From positions 12,110 to 76,109 of the forward strand of contig DASPUU010000137.1 in the NCBI GenBank assembly GCA_035622755.1: a stretch of 64,000 nt of DNA, in the 5' to 3' direction. The stretch is from JADGRA01 sp035622755 (GTDB lineage: Bacteria > Myxococcota > Myxococcia > Myxococcales > Myxococcaceae). The position numbers and the translations under genes are program-made. The notes below the pieces were generated by a model. It did not search any database. It was not told the DNA's origin and saw nothing but the letters and a program-made list of their open reading frames with translations. This document shows positions 14,745 through 23,656 of the stretch, piece by piece (positions within the stretch are counted from its first letter, which is position 1; each line of letters starts with the position of its first letter).

Positions 14745-17332
14745 CACTCCCTCTGGCCGAGCGCCTCGGCGGCGGCCCTGCGGACGGCCGGGTCCTTGCT
14801 CTGCATGGCGGCGATGAGCGCCTGGAGCGCGCCCGAGTCGCGGATGCGCGAGAGGGCCTCCACCGCCTGCTCGCGCACCTCGGCGTTCGGGTCGTCGAGG
14901 AGGGGCTTCAGCGCCGAGACGGCGGTCGCCGAGGTCGACGGGTCCTTCAGCTGCCCCAGCGCCGAGGCGGCCAGGGCGCGGACGTCCGCGTTGGCGTCGC
15001 GGGTCGCCTCGATGAGGGCCGGGACGGCCTTCGCCGAGCCGATGCGCGCCAGGGCGCGGACGGCCAGCTGGCGCACGCGCGCGTTGTCGTCCTTGAGCGC
15101 CGCGGTCAGGGCGGGGAGGGCGGAGGGGTCGCGCAGGTCGCCCAGGGCCCGGACCGCGGTGGCCCGCACCTCGGGCGAGGGATCCTTCACCAGCGCCGAC
15201 AGGGGCTGGAGGGCGCGCTTGTCCCCGCGGTGGGCGAGGCCGGCCACGGCCTCCAGCCGGACGCGCACGTCGGAGTCGCCCAGCGCCCCGACCAGAGGCT
15301 CGACCGTGGCCGGCACGTCGTCCATGCCGGCCAGCGCCTCGGCGGCCTGGCGGCGGACGCCGGGATGGGCATCCTTGAGCGCCCGCGCCAGGGCGGGGAC
15401 GCTCGCCGGGTCGTCGAGCCGGGCCAGGGCCTCGATGACCGCCACGCGCACCTTGACGTCGGAATCGCCGAGCGCCGCGGCGAGGCCCTCGAGCGCTCGC
15501 GGGTCCCGGAGCCGGCCGAGCGACTGGGCCGCCGCCTGGCGGACGCCCGCGTCGGAGTCCTTGAGGGCCTTCACCAGCGCATCGACGGTGGCCGGATCGG
15601 CCGCGGCGCTCGGCTTGTGCCCGTGCCGCACGTTGACGCGGACCGCTTCCGCCTGGGCGCGCGCCGCCTCGGCCTCGGCCCGCGCGGACTCGGCCTGCGC
15701 CAGGGCACGCTCGCGGGCGGCCTCGGCCTTTCCTTCGGCCTTGGCTCGCTCGAGCTCGGCGCGGGCCCGGGCCATCTCTGCCTGCACCTCGGCGGTGCCC
15801 TCCGCCGCCCAGGCCACCGCCACCGGGGCCGGCGGTGCTGGAGGGGCGGGCGGCGCCGCAGGAGCACGGGGTGCGACCGGCGCGACCGGGGCCGGCGGTG
15901 CTGGAGGGGCGGGCGGCGCGGCGGGCACCTCGGGGGCCGGGGGGACGGGCGCGAGCTGCGCGACGACGAGCGGCGTCGGGCCCTGCTTCTTCACCAGCGC
16001 CCAAACGTGGCGCTTCACCTCGGGATGCGAGTGCACGGGGGCTGCCACGTCCTGCGCGGCGGCGGCCGAGGCGACGGGAGCAGGGGCGGCGGCCGGCGCG
16101 GCCACCGGCGCAGGCGTGGCCCGGGCCGTCGCCGTGTCGCCGGCGAGCGCCCACTCCGCCTCGAACCAGCCGATGGCCGGCGCAGCCCGGACGCCCGGGA
16201 CCAGGACGATGCACAGGAGGAGCACCAGGGCCAGCGCCCCGGCGTGCCAGGAGCGCTTGGGCTCGAGCGCGACGCTCGAGGAGAGCAGGCGCTCCACCCG
16301 CTCGACGAGCTGGCTCGGGCGCTCGGCCATCCCGGCCAGCGGGACCAGGCGCTCCTCGCCGTCGAGCCACCGGGCCACCGTCGCCAGCCCGCGGGCGATG
16401 GGCAGGCCCGAGCCGTCGCGAGTCGCGGCCCAGTCGTCGCAGAGGTACTCGGCGACCTCCTGCATGTTCCGGCGGGCGACCCGGTTCAGCGGCTGGAAGA
16501 AGAGGAGCTGCTCCAGGGTGGTCGCGAGCAGGAGCCAGAGCGGATCCCTTCGCTCCAGGTGGGCCAGCTCGTGGGCGAGGACGCTCCGCTGCTCGGCCGG
16601 GTCGAGCTCGGTGAGCACCGCCGCCGGGATGCAGATCTCCGACCAGCCCAACGCCACCGGGCTCTTGAGGCCCTCGGCGGTGGTCAACCGGACCGGGCGC
16701 CCGGCACGGGAGTCGGTGCAGAGCCGGTCCAGGGCGGCGCGCAGGCGCTCGTCGGCCACCGGCCGGCGCAGCCCGAGCCGCTCGAGGACCCGCGTGCGCA
16801 CCACCGCCAGCCGGAGCAGCAGCACCGAGGCCACCGCCACCCAGGCCATGAAGAGCAGCGAGCTCGCCCGCACCTCCGGGATGTCCACCGACGAGGACGC
16901 GATGGGAGCCGGCGGCGCGGTGGGAAGCGCATCCCGCTCGTCGCCGGGAAGGGCGAGCGGGGGCAGCACCGGCTCCGGCCCGGGCGTCCCGGGGACGGGC
17001 GGGATGGCCGCCGGGTCCTGCACCTCCGGCTCCCGGGAAGGCGGGGGGAGCCCGAGCGAGGGTGCCTCCGCGGCCGGGGACCGGGCGGAGTCGAGCGACA
17101 GCCCCCAGGGCGCAAGCCCGGCGGCCATCTGGATGGTGGCGGTGAACAGCGCACCGACCAGGGCCGCCCGCCAGACGAGGTCGCGCAGGCGGAGCGAGCC
17201 GAACAGGCCGCTCCTCTGGGCGAGCCAGGCTCCCCCGATGAGCGCCGTGGAGTGAAAGGCGTAGGTGAGCAGCCAGGCCGCGCCGACGGCCGAGAGCGTC
17301 TGGCCCCAGCGAACGAGGTCAGCGGTCGTCAT
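14744..17332 (-). CDS. BlaR1/MecR1-type M56 membrane peptidase with C-terminal HEAT repeats
   Basis: An 862-residue membrane protein. Residues 1-380 form an M56 (BlaR1/MecR1) domain: hydrophobic segments near 13-35, 52-72, 158-178 and 363-381, and the zinc motif HELAHLERRDP (His254, Glu255, His258) on the cytoplasmic side. After the last membrane span come a Pro/Ala-rich linker (about 400-510), a short charged helix (515-565, likely coiled coil) and nine HEAT repeats (575-862). In BlaR1 this outer part is a beta-lactam-binding domain; here it is replaced by HEAT repeats. It presumably senses an extracytoplasmic signal and cleaves or releases the BlaI-type repressor encoded just upstream, with which it overlaps by 14 bases. 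Confidence 0.88.
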   Translation of the reverse strand: MTTADLVRWGQTLSAVGAAWLLTYAFHSTALIGGAWLAQRSGLFGSLRLRDLVWRAALVGALFTATIQMAAGLAPWGLSLDSARSPAAEAPSLGLPPPSREPEVQDPAAIPPVPGTPGPEPVLPPLALPGDERDALPTAPPAPIASSSVDIPEVRASSLLFMAWVAVASVLLLRLAVVRTRVLERLGLRRPVADERLRAALDRLCTDSRAGRPVRLTTAEGLKSPVALGWSEICIPAAVLTELDPAEQRSVLAHELAHLERRDPLWLLLATTLEQLLFFQPLNRVARRNMQEVAEYLCDDWAATRDGSGLPIARGLATVARWLDGEERLVPLAGMAERPSQLVERVERLLSSSVALEPKRSWHAGALALVLLLCIVLVPGVRAAPAIGWFEAEWALAGDTATARATPAPVAAPAAAPAPVASAAAAQDVAAPVHSHPEVKRHVWALVKKQGPTPLVVAQLAPVPPAPEVPAAPPAPPAPPAPVAPVAPRAPAAPPAPPAPPAPVAVAWAAEGTAEVQAEMARARAELERAKAEGKAEAARERALAQAESARAEAEAARAQAEAVRVNVRHGHKPSAAADPATVDALVKALKDSDAGVRQAAAQSLGRLRDPRALEGLAAALGDSDVKVRVAVIEALARLDDPASVPALARALKDAHPGVRRQAAEALAGMDDVPATVEPLVGALGDSDVRVRLEAVAGLAHRGDKRALQPLSALVKDPSPEVRATAVRALGDLRDPSALPALTAALKDDNARVRQLAVRALARIGSAKAVPALIEATRDANADVRALAASALGQLKDPSTSATAVSALKPLLDDPNAEVREQAVEALSRIRDSGALQALIAAMQSKDPAVRRAAAEALGQRE
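15822..15919 (-). repeat. Two 35-bp direct repeats coding the proline-rich linker
   Basis: The 35 bases at 15822-15856 recur exactly at 15885-15919, 63 bases (21 codons) apart, in frame within the M56 peptidase linker, giving the repeated PPAPPAPPAPVAP stretch. This is an in-frame tandem duplication that could vary in copy number between strains and so change linker length. Confidence 0.8.
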
Positions 17333-17720
17333 CGGTCCCCTCCGGACCCGCCTCGGCGCGGGCGATGAGGTCGCGCACCCGGTCCAGGTCTCCAGGCCGG
17401 ATGGCCTTCGGGTCGAGCAGATGGCTCATCAAGGCCGAGACGTCGCCGCCGAAGAGCGTGTCGGTCAGCCCGCTCACCATCGACGCGCGCACCTCCCCCT
17501 CGGAGACGCAGGCCCGGTAGACGTATTGCCGCGCCCGGGTGGTGTGGGTGACGGCGCGCCGCTTCTCCAGGCGGCTGAGGAGGGTGGCGACGGTGGTGGG
17601 GGCGAGCTCCCGCTCGGGGCGGAGCGCCTGGACCACCTCGGCGACCGTCGCCGTCCCCTGCTTCCAGAGGACGCGGAGGATGGCGAGCTGGAGGTCGGTG
17701 AGCTGCGTGGCTTCGGTCAT
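17319..17720 (-). CDS. BlaI/MecI/CopY-family repressor
   Basis: A 133-residue winged-helix repressor. The N-terminal half carries the family signature LTDLQLAILRVLWKQGTATVAEVVQAL followed by the recognition region LAPTTVATLLSRLEKRRAVTH and the wing (ARQYVYRACVSEGEV); the C-terminal half is the dimerisation helix region (MVSGLTDTLFGGDVSALMSHLL). The ATG at 17720 is preferred to a GTG at 17747, because GGAG precedes it and the GTG would place the operator on the ribosome site. It overlaps the M56 peptidase gene and likely represses the three-gene module from the operator at 17754. Confidence 0.9.
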   Translation of the reverse strand: MTEATQLTDLQLAILRVLWKQGTATVAEVVQALRPERELAPTTVATLLSRLEKRRAVTHTTRARQYVYRACVSEGEVRASMVSGLTDTLFGGDVSALMSHLLDPKAIRPGDLDRVRDLIARAEAGPEGTDDDR

Positions 17721-17753
17721 GCGGGGCTCCGGGGCTGACTTCGACACCTGTAA

Positions 17754-17776
17754 TACTACGACTGTAGACGTGTCAA
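17754..17776 (-). promoter_or_regulatory. Promoter of the blaI-like module with BlaI-type operator
   Basis: TACTAC-GACT-GTAG (17754-17767) agrees with the BlaI/MecI operator pattern TACTAC-N4-GTAGTA except for the last two bases. On the minus strand a perfect -35 box TTGACA (17776-17771) abuts it, and a -10-like TATTAC lies 15 bases on, slightly short of the ideal spacing. Repressor bound here would block polymerase, giving autoregulation of the module. Confidence 0.6.
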
Positions 17777-17837
17777 GCCACCGGCCCGCGTCCCGGGCCG
17801 AGGGAGAGACAGGGAGGGGGTGGGGGTGTTGCCGCCG

Positions 17838-19400
17838 CTACTGGGCGAAGAGCTGTCCGGCCGGGCCGAGCCAGCGGGACACCAGGGCCGGGGCGACGCC
17901 GAGGAGCACCACGGCCACGGCGGTGAGCGCCAGCGCCAGGTCGGTGCTCCAGAGCCGCTCGGGGACGGCCGCCTGCTCCGGCGGCGGGCGCATGAACATG
18001 TAGACCACCACGCGGAGGTAGTAGTAGGCGCCCACCGCGCTGGTGAGCACGCCCACCACCACCAGCCCCACCAGCCCAGCGTCGACGGCGCTGCGGAAGA
18101 CGAGCAGCTTGGCCATGAAGCCGACCATGGGCGGGATGCCTCCCAGGGAGAGCATGAACGCCGTCATCGCCCACGCCCAGGCCGGCCGCCGCTGGGCGAG
18201 CCCGCTGAAGCGGTCCAGGTCCCAGGCGAAGCCGCGGGTCTCGTCCTCGCGCCGCTCGAGCGCGCCCACCAGCCCGAAGGCCCCGGCCGCGGTCACCGTG
18301 TAGGCCAGCAGGTAGAAGAGGATGGAGCGCAGCACCTCCGCCTGGTCGACCCGCGCCCCGGCCACGAGCACCGTCACCCCCGGGAGCCCGGCCCGCGGCT
18401 GAGGCACGAACAGCGCCGTGACGCCGACCAGGAGGTAGCCGGCGTGGGAGATGGAGGAGTAGGCGAGCATCCGCTTCACGTTCCGCTGGGGAAGGGCGAG
18501 CAGGTTGCCCACCACCATGGTCAGGATGGCCAGCGTGGAGAAGAGGAGCACCGGAGCGGCCGGCTCGAGGCCGCGGCCGATGGGGACGAAGACCCGCACC
18601 AGCGCGGCGAAGGCGGCGGCCTTCACGCCCACGCTCATCAGCGCCGTGACCGGGGTGGGCGCCCCCTCGTACACGTCCGGAGTCCACATGTGGAAGGGAA
18701 CGGCCGCGACCTTGAAGGCCAGCCCGGCCGCCACCAGCGCCGCGCCGCAGTACACAAGGAGCCGCCTGTCCGACCCGGGATCGGCGAAGACCTGCGCCAC
18801 CTCGTGCCCCATGGTGGACAGGACGGTGGTGCCGGTGGCGCCGTAGAGCAGGGCGGTGCCGTAGAGCAGCAGGGCGGAGGAGAACGCCCCGAGGATGAAG
18901 TACTTGAAGCCCGCCTCGGCCGGCCGGGGGCCCCGGCGCAGGAAGCTGGCCAGGGCGTAGGTGGCGATGCTCAGCACCTCGAGGTTCACGAAGAGGGTGA
19001 TGAGCTCGCTGGAGATGGCGAGCAGGCTCATCCCGGCGGTGCTGAACAGGGTCAGTGCGTAGAACTCGCCCCGCTCCGCCTGTCGCGAGCGCAGGAATCC
19101 GTTGGCCAGCAGCGCCGCCAGGAGGAGCCCGAGGCAGGCCACCGCGGTGAGAAAGCTTCCGAAGGGGTCGAGCACGGCGAAGCCGAGGAACACCGCCCGC
19201 GCCGGCTGGAAGGCGGAGCCGAGCGCGATGCCCCCGGCCAGGAGGGCGGCGCCGACGGTGAGCAGGGCCTGGTAGGTGCGCGAGCTGCCCGCGGAGAGGA
19301 ATGCCTCGGAGACGAGGAGCAGGATGGCGGCGACGGAGAGGACCAGCGCCGGCCAGAGGGGGGTGAAGTCCGCGCCGGCGATGTTGGGCAGGGGAAGCAT
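17838..19400 (-). CDS. nuoN: NADH-quinone oxidoreductase subunit N
   Basis: A 520-residue antiporter-like membrane subunit of complex I. It shows about 14 hydrophobic segments and the two conserved charged sites for proton translocation: LFVNLEVLSIATYALASFL (Glu in TM5) and GLAFKVAAVPFHMWTPDVYEG (Lys in TM7), then the VYEGAPTPVTALMSVGVKAA half-helix. It is the last gene of the minus-strand nuo operon, one base after nuoM. Confidence 0.96.
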   Translation of the reverse strand: MLPLPNIAGADFTPLWPALVLSVAAILLLVSEAFLSAGSSRTYQALLTVGAALLAGGIALGSAFQPARAVFLGFAVLDPFGSFLTAVACLGLLLAALLANGFLRSRQAERGEFYALTLFSTAGMSLLAISSELITLFVNLEVLSIATYALASFLRRGPRPAEAGFKYFILGAFSSALLLYGTALLYGATGTTVLSTMGHEVAQVFADPGSDRRLLVYCGAALVAAGLAFKVAAVPFHMWTPDVYEGAPTPVTALMSVGVKAAAFAALVRVFVPIGRGLEPAAPVLLFSTLAILTMVVGNLLALPQRNVKRMLAYSSISHAGYLLVGVTALFVPQPRAGLPGVTVLVAGARVDQAEVLRSILFYLLAYTVTAAGAFGLVGALERREDETRGFAWDLDRFSGLAQRRPAWAWAMTAFMLSLGGIPPMVGFMAKLLVFRSAVDAGLVGLVVVGVLTSAVGAYYYLRVVVYMFMRPPPEQAAVPERLWSTDLALALTAVAVVLLGVAPALVSRWLGPAGQLFAQ

Positions 19401-19401
19401 G

Positions 19402-21084
19402 TCAGCGGGGCAGGGTGAGCGCGGCCGCCGGCGGGCGCGCGGCGGGCGAGGCTCCCTCCACCGGGAGCACCGCCACCCGGACGTCGGCGTCGCGCACCCG
19501 CGAGGCCTCGCGGGTGCCGAGCCGGGCCCGGGCGATGAACCGGTCGGTGGAGGGGGCGATGCGGTCCAGGAGCGGCTGGGGCTGGAGCCCCATGAAGACG
19601 ACGACGAGCACGAAGGCGGCGGCGGTCAGCTTCTCCCGGAGGTCGAGGTCGCGGAGCCCGGCGTTCTCCGGATGGTTGACCGGACCGAAGAAGACCCGCT
19701 GCACCATCCACAGCATGTAGGCCGCGCCGAGGAAGGCGGTGGTGGTGGCCAGCACCGGGAAGCCGATCCACAGCGAGGGCGCGCGGAAGGCGCCGAGCAG
19801 GACCAGGAACTCGCCGATGAAGCCGTTCGTCCCCGGCACGGCGATGCTGGAGAGGGTGACCAGGACGAAGGTGGCGGCGAAGACCGGCATCACCTGGCCG
19901 ATGCCCCCGTAGTCGGCGATGCGCCGGGTGTGGCGGCGCTCGTAGAGGAAGCCGAAGAGGGTGAACAGCGCCCCGGTGGAGACGCCGTGGTTGAGCATCT
20001 GGTAGGCGCTCCCCGAGGCGCCCTCGGCGGTGAGGGCGAAGATGCCCAGCATGCACATCCCGAGGTGGGAGACCGAGCTGTAGGCGATGAGCTTCTTCAC
20101 GTCCTGCTGGGCCAGGCACATCAACGCCCCGTAGACGATGCCCACCACCGCCAGGGCGACGAAGACCGGACGGAGCTGGTAGGCCGCCCCGGGGAAGAGG
20201 GGGATGGCGAAGCGCCAGAACCCGTAGGTTCCCATCTTCAGCATCACCCCGGCCAGGATGACCGAGCCGGCCACCGGCGCCTCGACGTGCGCCAGCGGCA
20301 GCCAGGTGTGGACCGGGAACATCGGCACCTTGATGGCGAAGGCGACGGCGAAGGCGAGGAACATCCACGGCCCCCAGGCCTTCAATGCCACCGCCAGCGG
20401 AGACAGGCCGCCACACGTGGTGGGGTCGAGGCAGGCGGCCAGCTCCCGGTGAGCGGAGAGGAGGGAGTTGTAGACCACCGCGTAGTCGAAGCTCCGGGCG
20501 CCGGCCGGCTGTCCGAGGAAGTAGATGGCCAGGATGGCCACCAGCATGAGCAGCGAGCCGAGCAGGGTGTAGAGGAAGAACGTCACCGCCGCGGTCAGCC
20601 GGTCCTCCGAGCCCCACACCCCGATGAGCAGGTACATGGGGATGAGCATCGCCTCGAAGAAGACGTAGAAGAGGATGAGGTCGAGCGAGGCCAGCGTGCC
20701 GAGCATGGCCGTCTGGATGAGGAGCAGGGAGAGGTGGAACTCCTTGACCCGCTCCTGGATGAACTTCCACGAGCAGAGCACCACCACCGGCCCGAGGAAG
20801 CCGGTGAGCAGGACCAGCGAGGCGCTCAGCCCGTCGACGCCGAGGTGGTAGCTGATGCCCAGCTCGGGGATCCACGCCCGGCGCACCTCGAGCTGGAACT
20901 CGGGTCCCTTGGGGTCGAAGGCCCCGTAGGCGACCCCGGTGAGAGCCAGGTCGGCGAGCATCGCCACCAGGGTCCAGGCGCGGATCTGCCCCTTCTCGGC
21001 GCGGGGCAGGAAGGCCACCAGCGCCGCGCCGAGGAGCGGAGCGAAGACCACCAGGGTGAGCAGGTCTGGGCGGAAGCCGCTCAT
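19402..21084 (-). CDS. nuoM: NADH-quinone oxidoreductase subunit M
   Basis: A 560-residue antiporter-like complex I subunit. Key sites: FYVFFEAMLIPMYLLIGVWG (essential Glu) and AFAIKVPMFPVHTWLPLAHV (essential Lys), followed by EAPVAGSVILAGVMLKMGTYG. The C-terminus runs some 50 residues past the last membrane span (RARLGTREASRVRDADVRVA) with an Ala/Pro-rich end, longer than usual. The ATG overlaps the nuoL stop by four bases. Confidence 0.95.
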   Translation of the reverse strand: MSGFRPDLLTLVVFAPLLGAALVAFLPRAEKGQIRAWTLVAMLADLALTGVAYGAFDPKGPEFQLEVRRAWIPELGISYHLGVDGLSASLVLLTGFLGPVVVLCSWKFIQERVKEFHLSLLLIQTAMLGTLASLDLILFYVFFEAMLIPMYLLIGVWGSEDRLTAAVTFFLYTLLGSLLMLVAILAIYFLGQPAGARSFDYAVVYNSLLSAHRELAACLDPTTCGGLSPLAVALKAWGPWMFLAFAVAFAIKVPMFPVHTWLPLAHVEAPVAGSVILAGVMLKMGTYGFWRFAIPLFPGAAYQLRPVFVALAVVGIVYGALMCLAQQDVKKLIAYSSVSHLGMCMLGIFALTAEGASGSAYQMLNHGVSTGALFTLFGFLYERRHTRRIADYGGIGQVMPVFAATFVLVTLSSIAVPGTNGFIGEFLVLLGAFRAPSLWIGFPVLATTTAFLGAAYMLWMVQRVFFGPVNHPENAGLRDLDLREKLTAAAFVLVVVFMGLQPQPLLDRIAPSTDRFIARARLGTREASRVRDADVRVAVLPVEGASPAARPPAAALTLPR

Positions 21085-23306
21085 CGGGCGAGCACCTGGA
21101 AGAGGGCGTAGCCCACGCCGACCAGCAGCCCGACCGCCATCACCGCGGCGTAGGCCTGGGCGTCGCCGGTCTGGAGGTAGCGCAGGATGGAGCCGATCCG
21201 CGCGGTGACCCAGGCCGTGCCGCGGACGGCCAGGGTGTCGATGATGAACTCGTCCACCACCCGGAACAGCCCGATGGCCAGCCACTTGATGGGCCGGTAG
21301 ATGAAGGCGTCGTAGAGCTCGTCGACGTAGAACTTGTTGACGGTGAAGGAGCGGATCCCGGCGAGGAGCGCCGGCACGGGCCGGCCGGCCCGGGCCGGGA
21401 AGACGCGCTTGTAGAGGACCAGCGCCGCCGCGCCCCCCACCAGCGCCACCAGCCAGCCGAAGACGTAGAGCAGGACGGTGACCGGGGTGGAGGAGGCCGG
21501 AACCTCGTGCAGGCTCTCCGCCTCCCTGGCCACGCCGGCGGGGAGGTCGAAGACCGGCTTGAGGAACTCCTCCATCACCGTCACCGGCGGTCCGCCGGGG
21601 CGCTGGATGACCCCGGGGATGCCGTGGGTGACGAGGATCACCGACAGGGCGGCGAGGATGACCAGCGGGGCGACCATCACCCAGCCGCTCTCGTGGGCGT
21701 GGGGGACCTTGGCCTGCTTGGAGCGCTCGCCGGTGAAGGCGAGGAGGTAGAGGCGGCTCATGTAAAAGGCGGTGGCCACCGCCCCGACCATCCCGATGGC
21801 GTAGACCCAGGGGCCGACCCAGGGGGCTCCGGCGATGCGCGCGTGCAGCGCTCCGTCGAGGATGTCGTCCTTGGAGAAGAAGCCGCTCAGCGGGACGATG
21901 CCGGTGATGGTCAGGGTGGCGATGCCGAAGCAGGCCGTCGTCCAGGGCATCTCCTTGCGCAGGCCGCCCAGCCGCTTGATGTCCAGCTCGTCGGCATTGC
22001 CGTGCATCACGCTGCCGGCGCTGAGGAAGAGGCAGCCCTTGAAGCAGGCGTGGGTGACCAGGTGGAGGATGGCTGCCCAGAAGATGCCCACCCCCACCCC
22101 GAGGAACATGTACCCCAGCTGGCTGATGGTCGAGTAGGCCAGGATCTTCTTCATGTCGTCCTGGGCGAAGGCGATGAGGGCGGCGAAGAGCGCGGTGACC
22201 GCTCCCACCACGGCCACGGTGGCCATCGCCGCCGGGCAGAGAACGAGCAGGGGGCTCATCCGGCAGAGGAGGTAGACGCCGGCGGTGACCATGGTCGCCG
22301 CGTGGATGAGGGCGGAGACCGGGGTCGGGCCGGCCATGGCGTCCGGGAGCCAGACGTAGAGGGGGAGCTGGGCGCTCTTCCCGGTCGCTCCGAGGAGGAG
22401 GAGGAAGAAGATGACGGTCAGGGTCCCGCCGTAGGTGTACCCGGCCAGGGGCCCGGAGGGGATGTTCGCCTCGAGCAGGTTCTTGTTGGCGGTCACCGCC
22501 GAGGGCGGGAGGACGCGGGCGAACTCCTCCAGCACCTGGAAGTTGAGCGGCCCGGGGTCGGAGACGGCCCGGGTCCAGATGGCCTTGCGCTGCTGCCAGG
22601 CGGTCACCGGGGTGGAGTTGGCCGGCGACTGGGCGTAGGCGGTGACGGTGAGGACGATGAGCATCATCGCCATCAGGAAGGCGAAGTCGCCCACCCGGTT
22701 GGCGACGAAGGCCTTGCGCCCCGCCCAGGCCTTGGCCTCGTCGGTGTAGTAGTAGCCGACGAGCAGGTAGCTGCACAGGCCGACGCCCTCCCAGCCCACG
22801 AAGAGGAGGACCAGGTTGTCGGCCAGCACCAGCGTCAGCATCATGGCCATGAAGAGGTTGAGGTAGGCGAAGAAGCGCCAGTACCCCTCGTCGTGCTCCA
22901 TGTAGCCGGTGCTGTAGAGGTGGATGAGGAACCCCACTCCGGTGACCACCATGAGCATGGTGGCGGAGAGGTGGTCCACGAGCAGGCCGAAGTGGGCGGT
23001 GAAGCCCCCGGCCGAGAACCAGGTGCCCCAGTCCCCGGCCAGCGCGAAGCGGATGGCCGTGCCGCTGGCCGGGGAGAGGGCGAAGACGCTCGGGTCGGCG
23101 GCCACCGCCTGGAAGACGAACACCGAGAGGACGAAGCTCCCCAGCACCGTGGCGCAGGCGAGGAGATTGACGTAGGTGCGCCCCAGCGCCTTGCCGAGCA
23201 CGCCGCACACCAGCGCCCCCAGGGCGGGCAGGGCGATGATCAGCCAGAGCGACGCGGAGAGCGCCCTCGGGTCGGCCCACGCCTTGGTCAGCCAGGAGGT
23301 GTCCAT
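21081..23306 (-). CDS. nuoL: NADH-quinone oxidoreductase subunit L
   Basis: A 741-residue subunit, the largest antiporter-like component of complex I. It has LLFVGWEGVGLCSYLLVGYY (Glu site), KSAQLPLYVWLPDAMAGPTP (Lys site) and SALIHAATMVTAGVYLLCR. The C-terminal 200 residues include the segment that forms the long lateral helix joining the membrane subunits, ending with two or three more hydrophobic spans. It lies 16 bases after nuoK. Confidence 0.96.
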   Translation of the reverse strand: MDTSWLTKAWADPRALSASLWLIIALPALGALVCGVLGKALGRTYVNLLACATVLGSFVLSVFVFQAVAADPSVFALSPASGTAIRFALAGDWGTWFSAGGFTAHFGLLVDHLSATMLMVVTGVGFLIHLYSTGYMEHDEGYWRFFAYLNLFMAMMLTLVLADNLVLLFVGWEGVGLCSYLLVGYYYTDEAKAWAGRKAFVANRVGDFAFLMAMMLIVLTVTAYAQSPANSTPVTAWQQRKAIWTRAVSDPGPLNFQVLEEFARVLPPSAVTANKNLLEANIPSGPLAGYTYGGTLTVIFFLLLLGATGKSAQLPLYVWLPDAMAGPTPVSALIHAATMVTAGVYLLCRMSPLLVLCPAAMATVAVVGAVTALFAALIAFAQDDMKKILAYSTISQLGYMFLGVGVGIFWAAILHLVTHACFKGCLFLSAGSVMHGNADELDIKRLGGLRKEMPWTTACFGIATLTITGIVPLSGFFSKDDILDGALHARIAGAPWVGPWVYAIGMVGAVATAFYMSRLYLLAFTGERSKQAKVPHAHESGWVMVAPLVILAALSVILVTHGIPGVIQRPGGPPVTVMEEFLKPVFDLPAGVAREAESLHEVPASSTPVTVLLYVFGWLVALVGGAAALVLYKRVFPARAGRPVPALLAGIRSFTVNKFYVDELYDAFIYRPIKWLAIGLFRVVDEFIIDTLAVRGTAWVTARIGSILRYLQTGDAQAYAAVMAVGLLVGVGYALFQVLAR

Positions 23307-23322
23307 GTGGTCGCCGGGGGCC

Positions 23323-23643
23323 TCAGTACTTCATGGTCCGGATGTCCTCCACGTTCACCGTTCCGCGGTTGCGGAAGACGGCGATGACGATGGCCAGCCC
23401 GATGGCCGCCTCGGCCGCGGCCACGGCGATGACGAAGAGGGCGGCCAGGTGCCCGGTCAGGTCGAGCCGGTCCCGGGCGAAGGCGAGGAAGGTGAGGTTG
23501 GCGGCGTTGAGCATGAGCTCGATGCTCATGAAGACCACCAGCGCGTTCCGCCGGACGAGCACCCCGAGCATGCCCATGCAGAAGAGCAGCGCCGCCACGA
23601 GCAGGTAGTTCTGGATGGCGACCTGGCTGGCGGGGAGGCTCAT
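23323..23643 (-). CDS. nuoK: NADH-quinone oxidoreductase subunit K
   Basis: A 106-residue, three-span complex I subunit. The conserved buried glutamates are present in VVFMSIELMLNAANLTFLAF and in VAAAEAAIGLAIVIAVFRNRG. Length and start are as in the family. It sits 13 bases after nuoJ in the operon. Confidence 0.96.
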   Translation of the reverse strand: MSLPASQVAIQNYLLVAALLFCMGMLGVLVRRNALVVFMSIELMLNAANLTFLAFARDRLDLTGHLAALFVIAVAAAEAAIGLAIVIAVFRNRGTVNVEDIRTMKY

Positions 23644-23656
23644 GGGCGAAGGGTTC

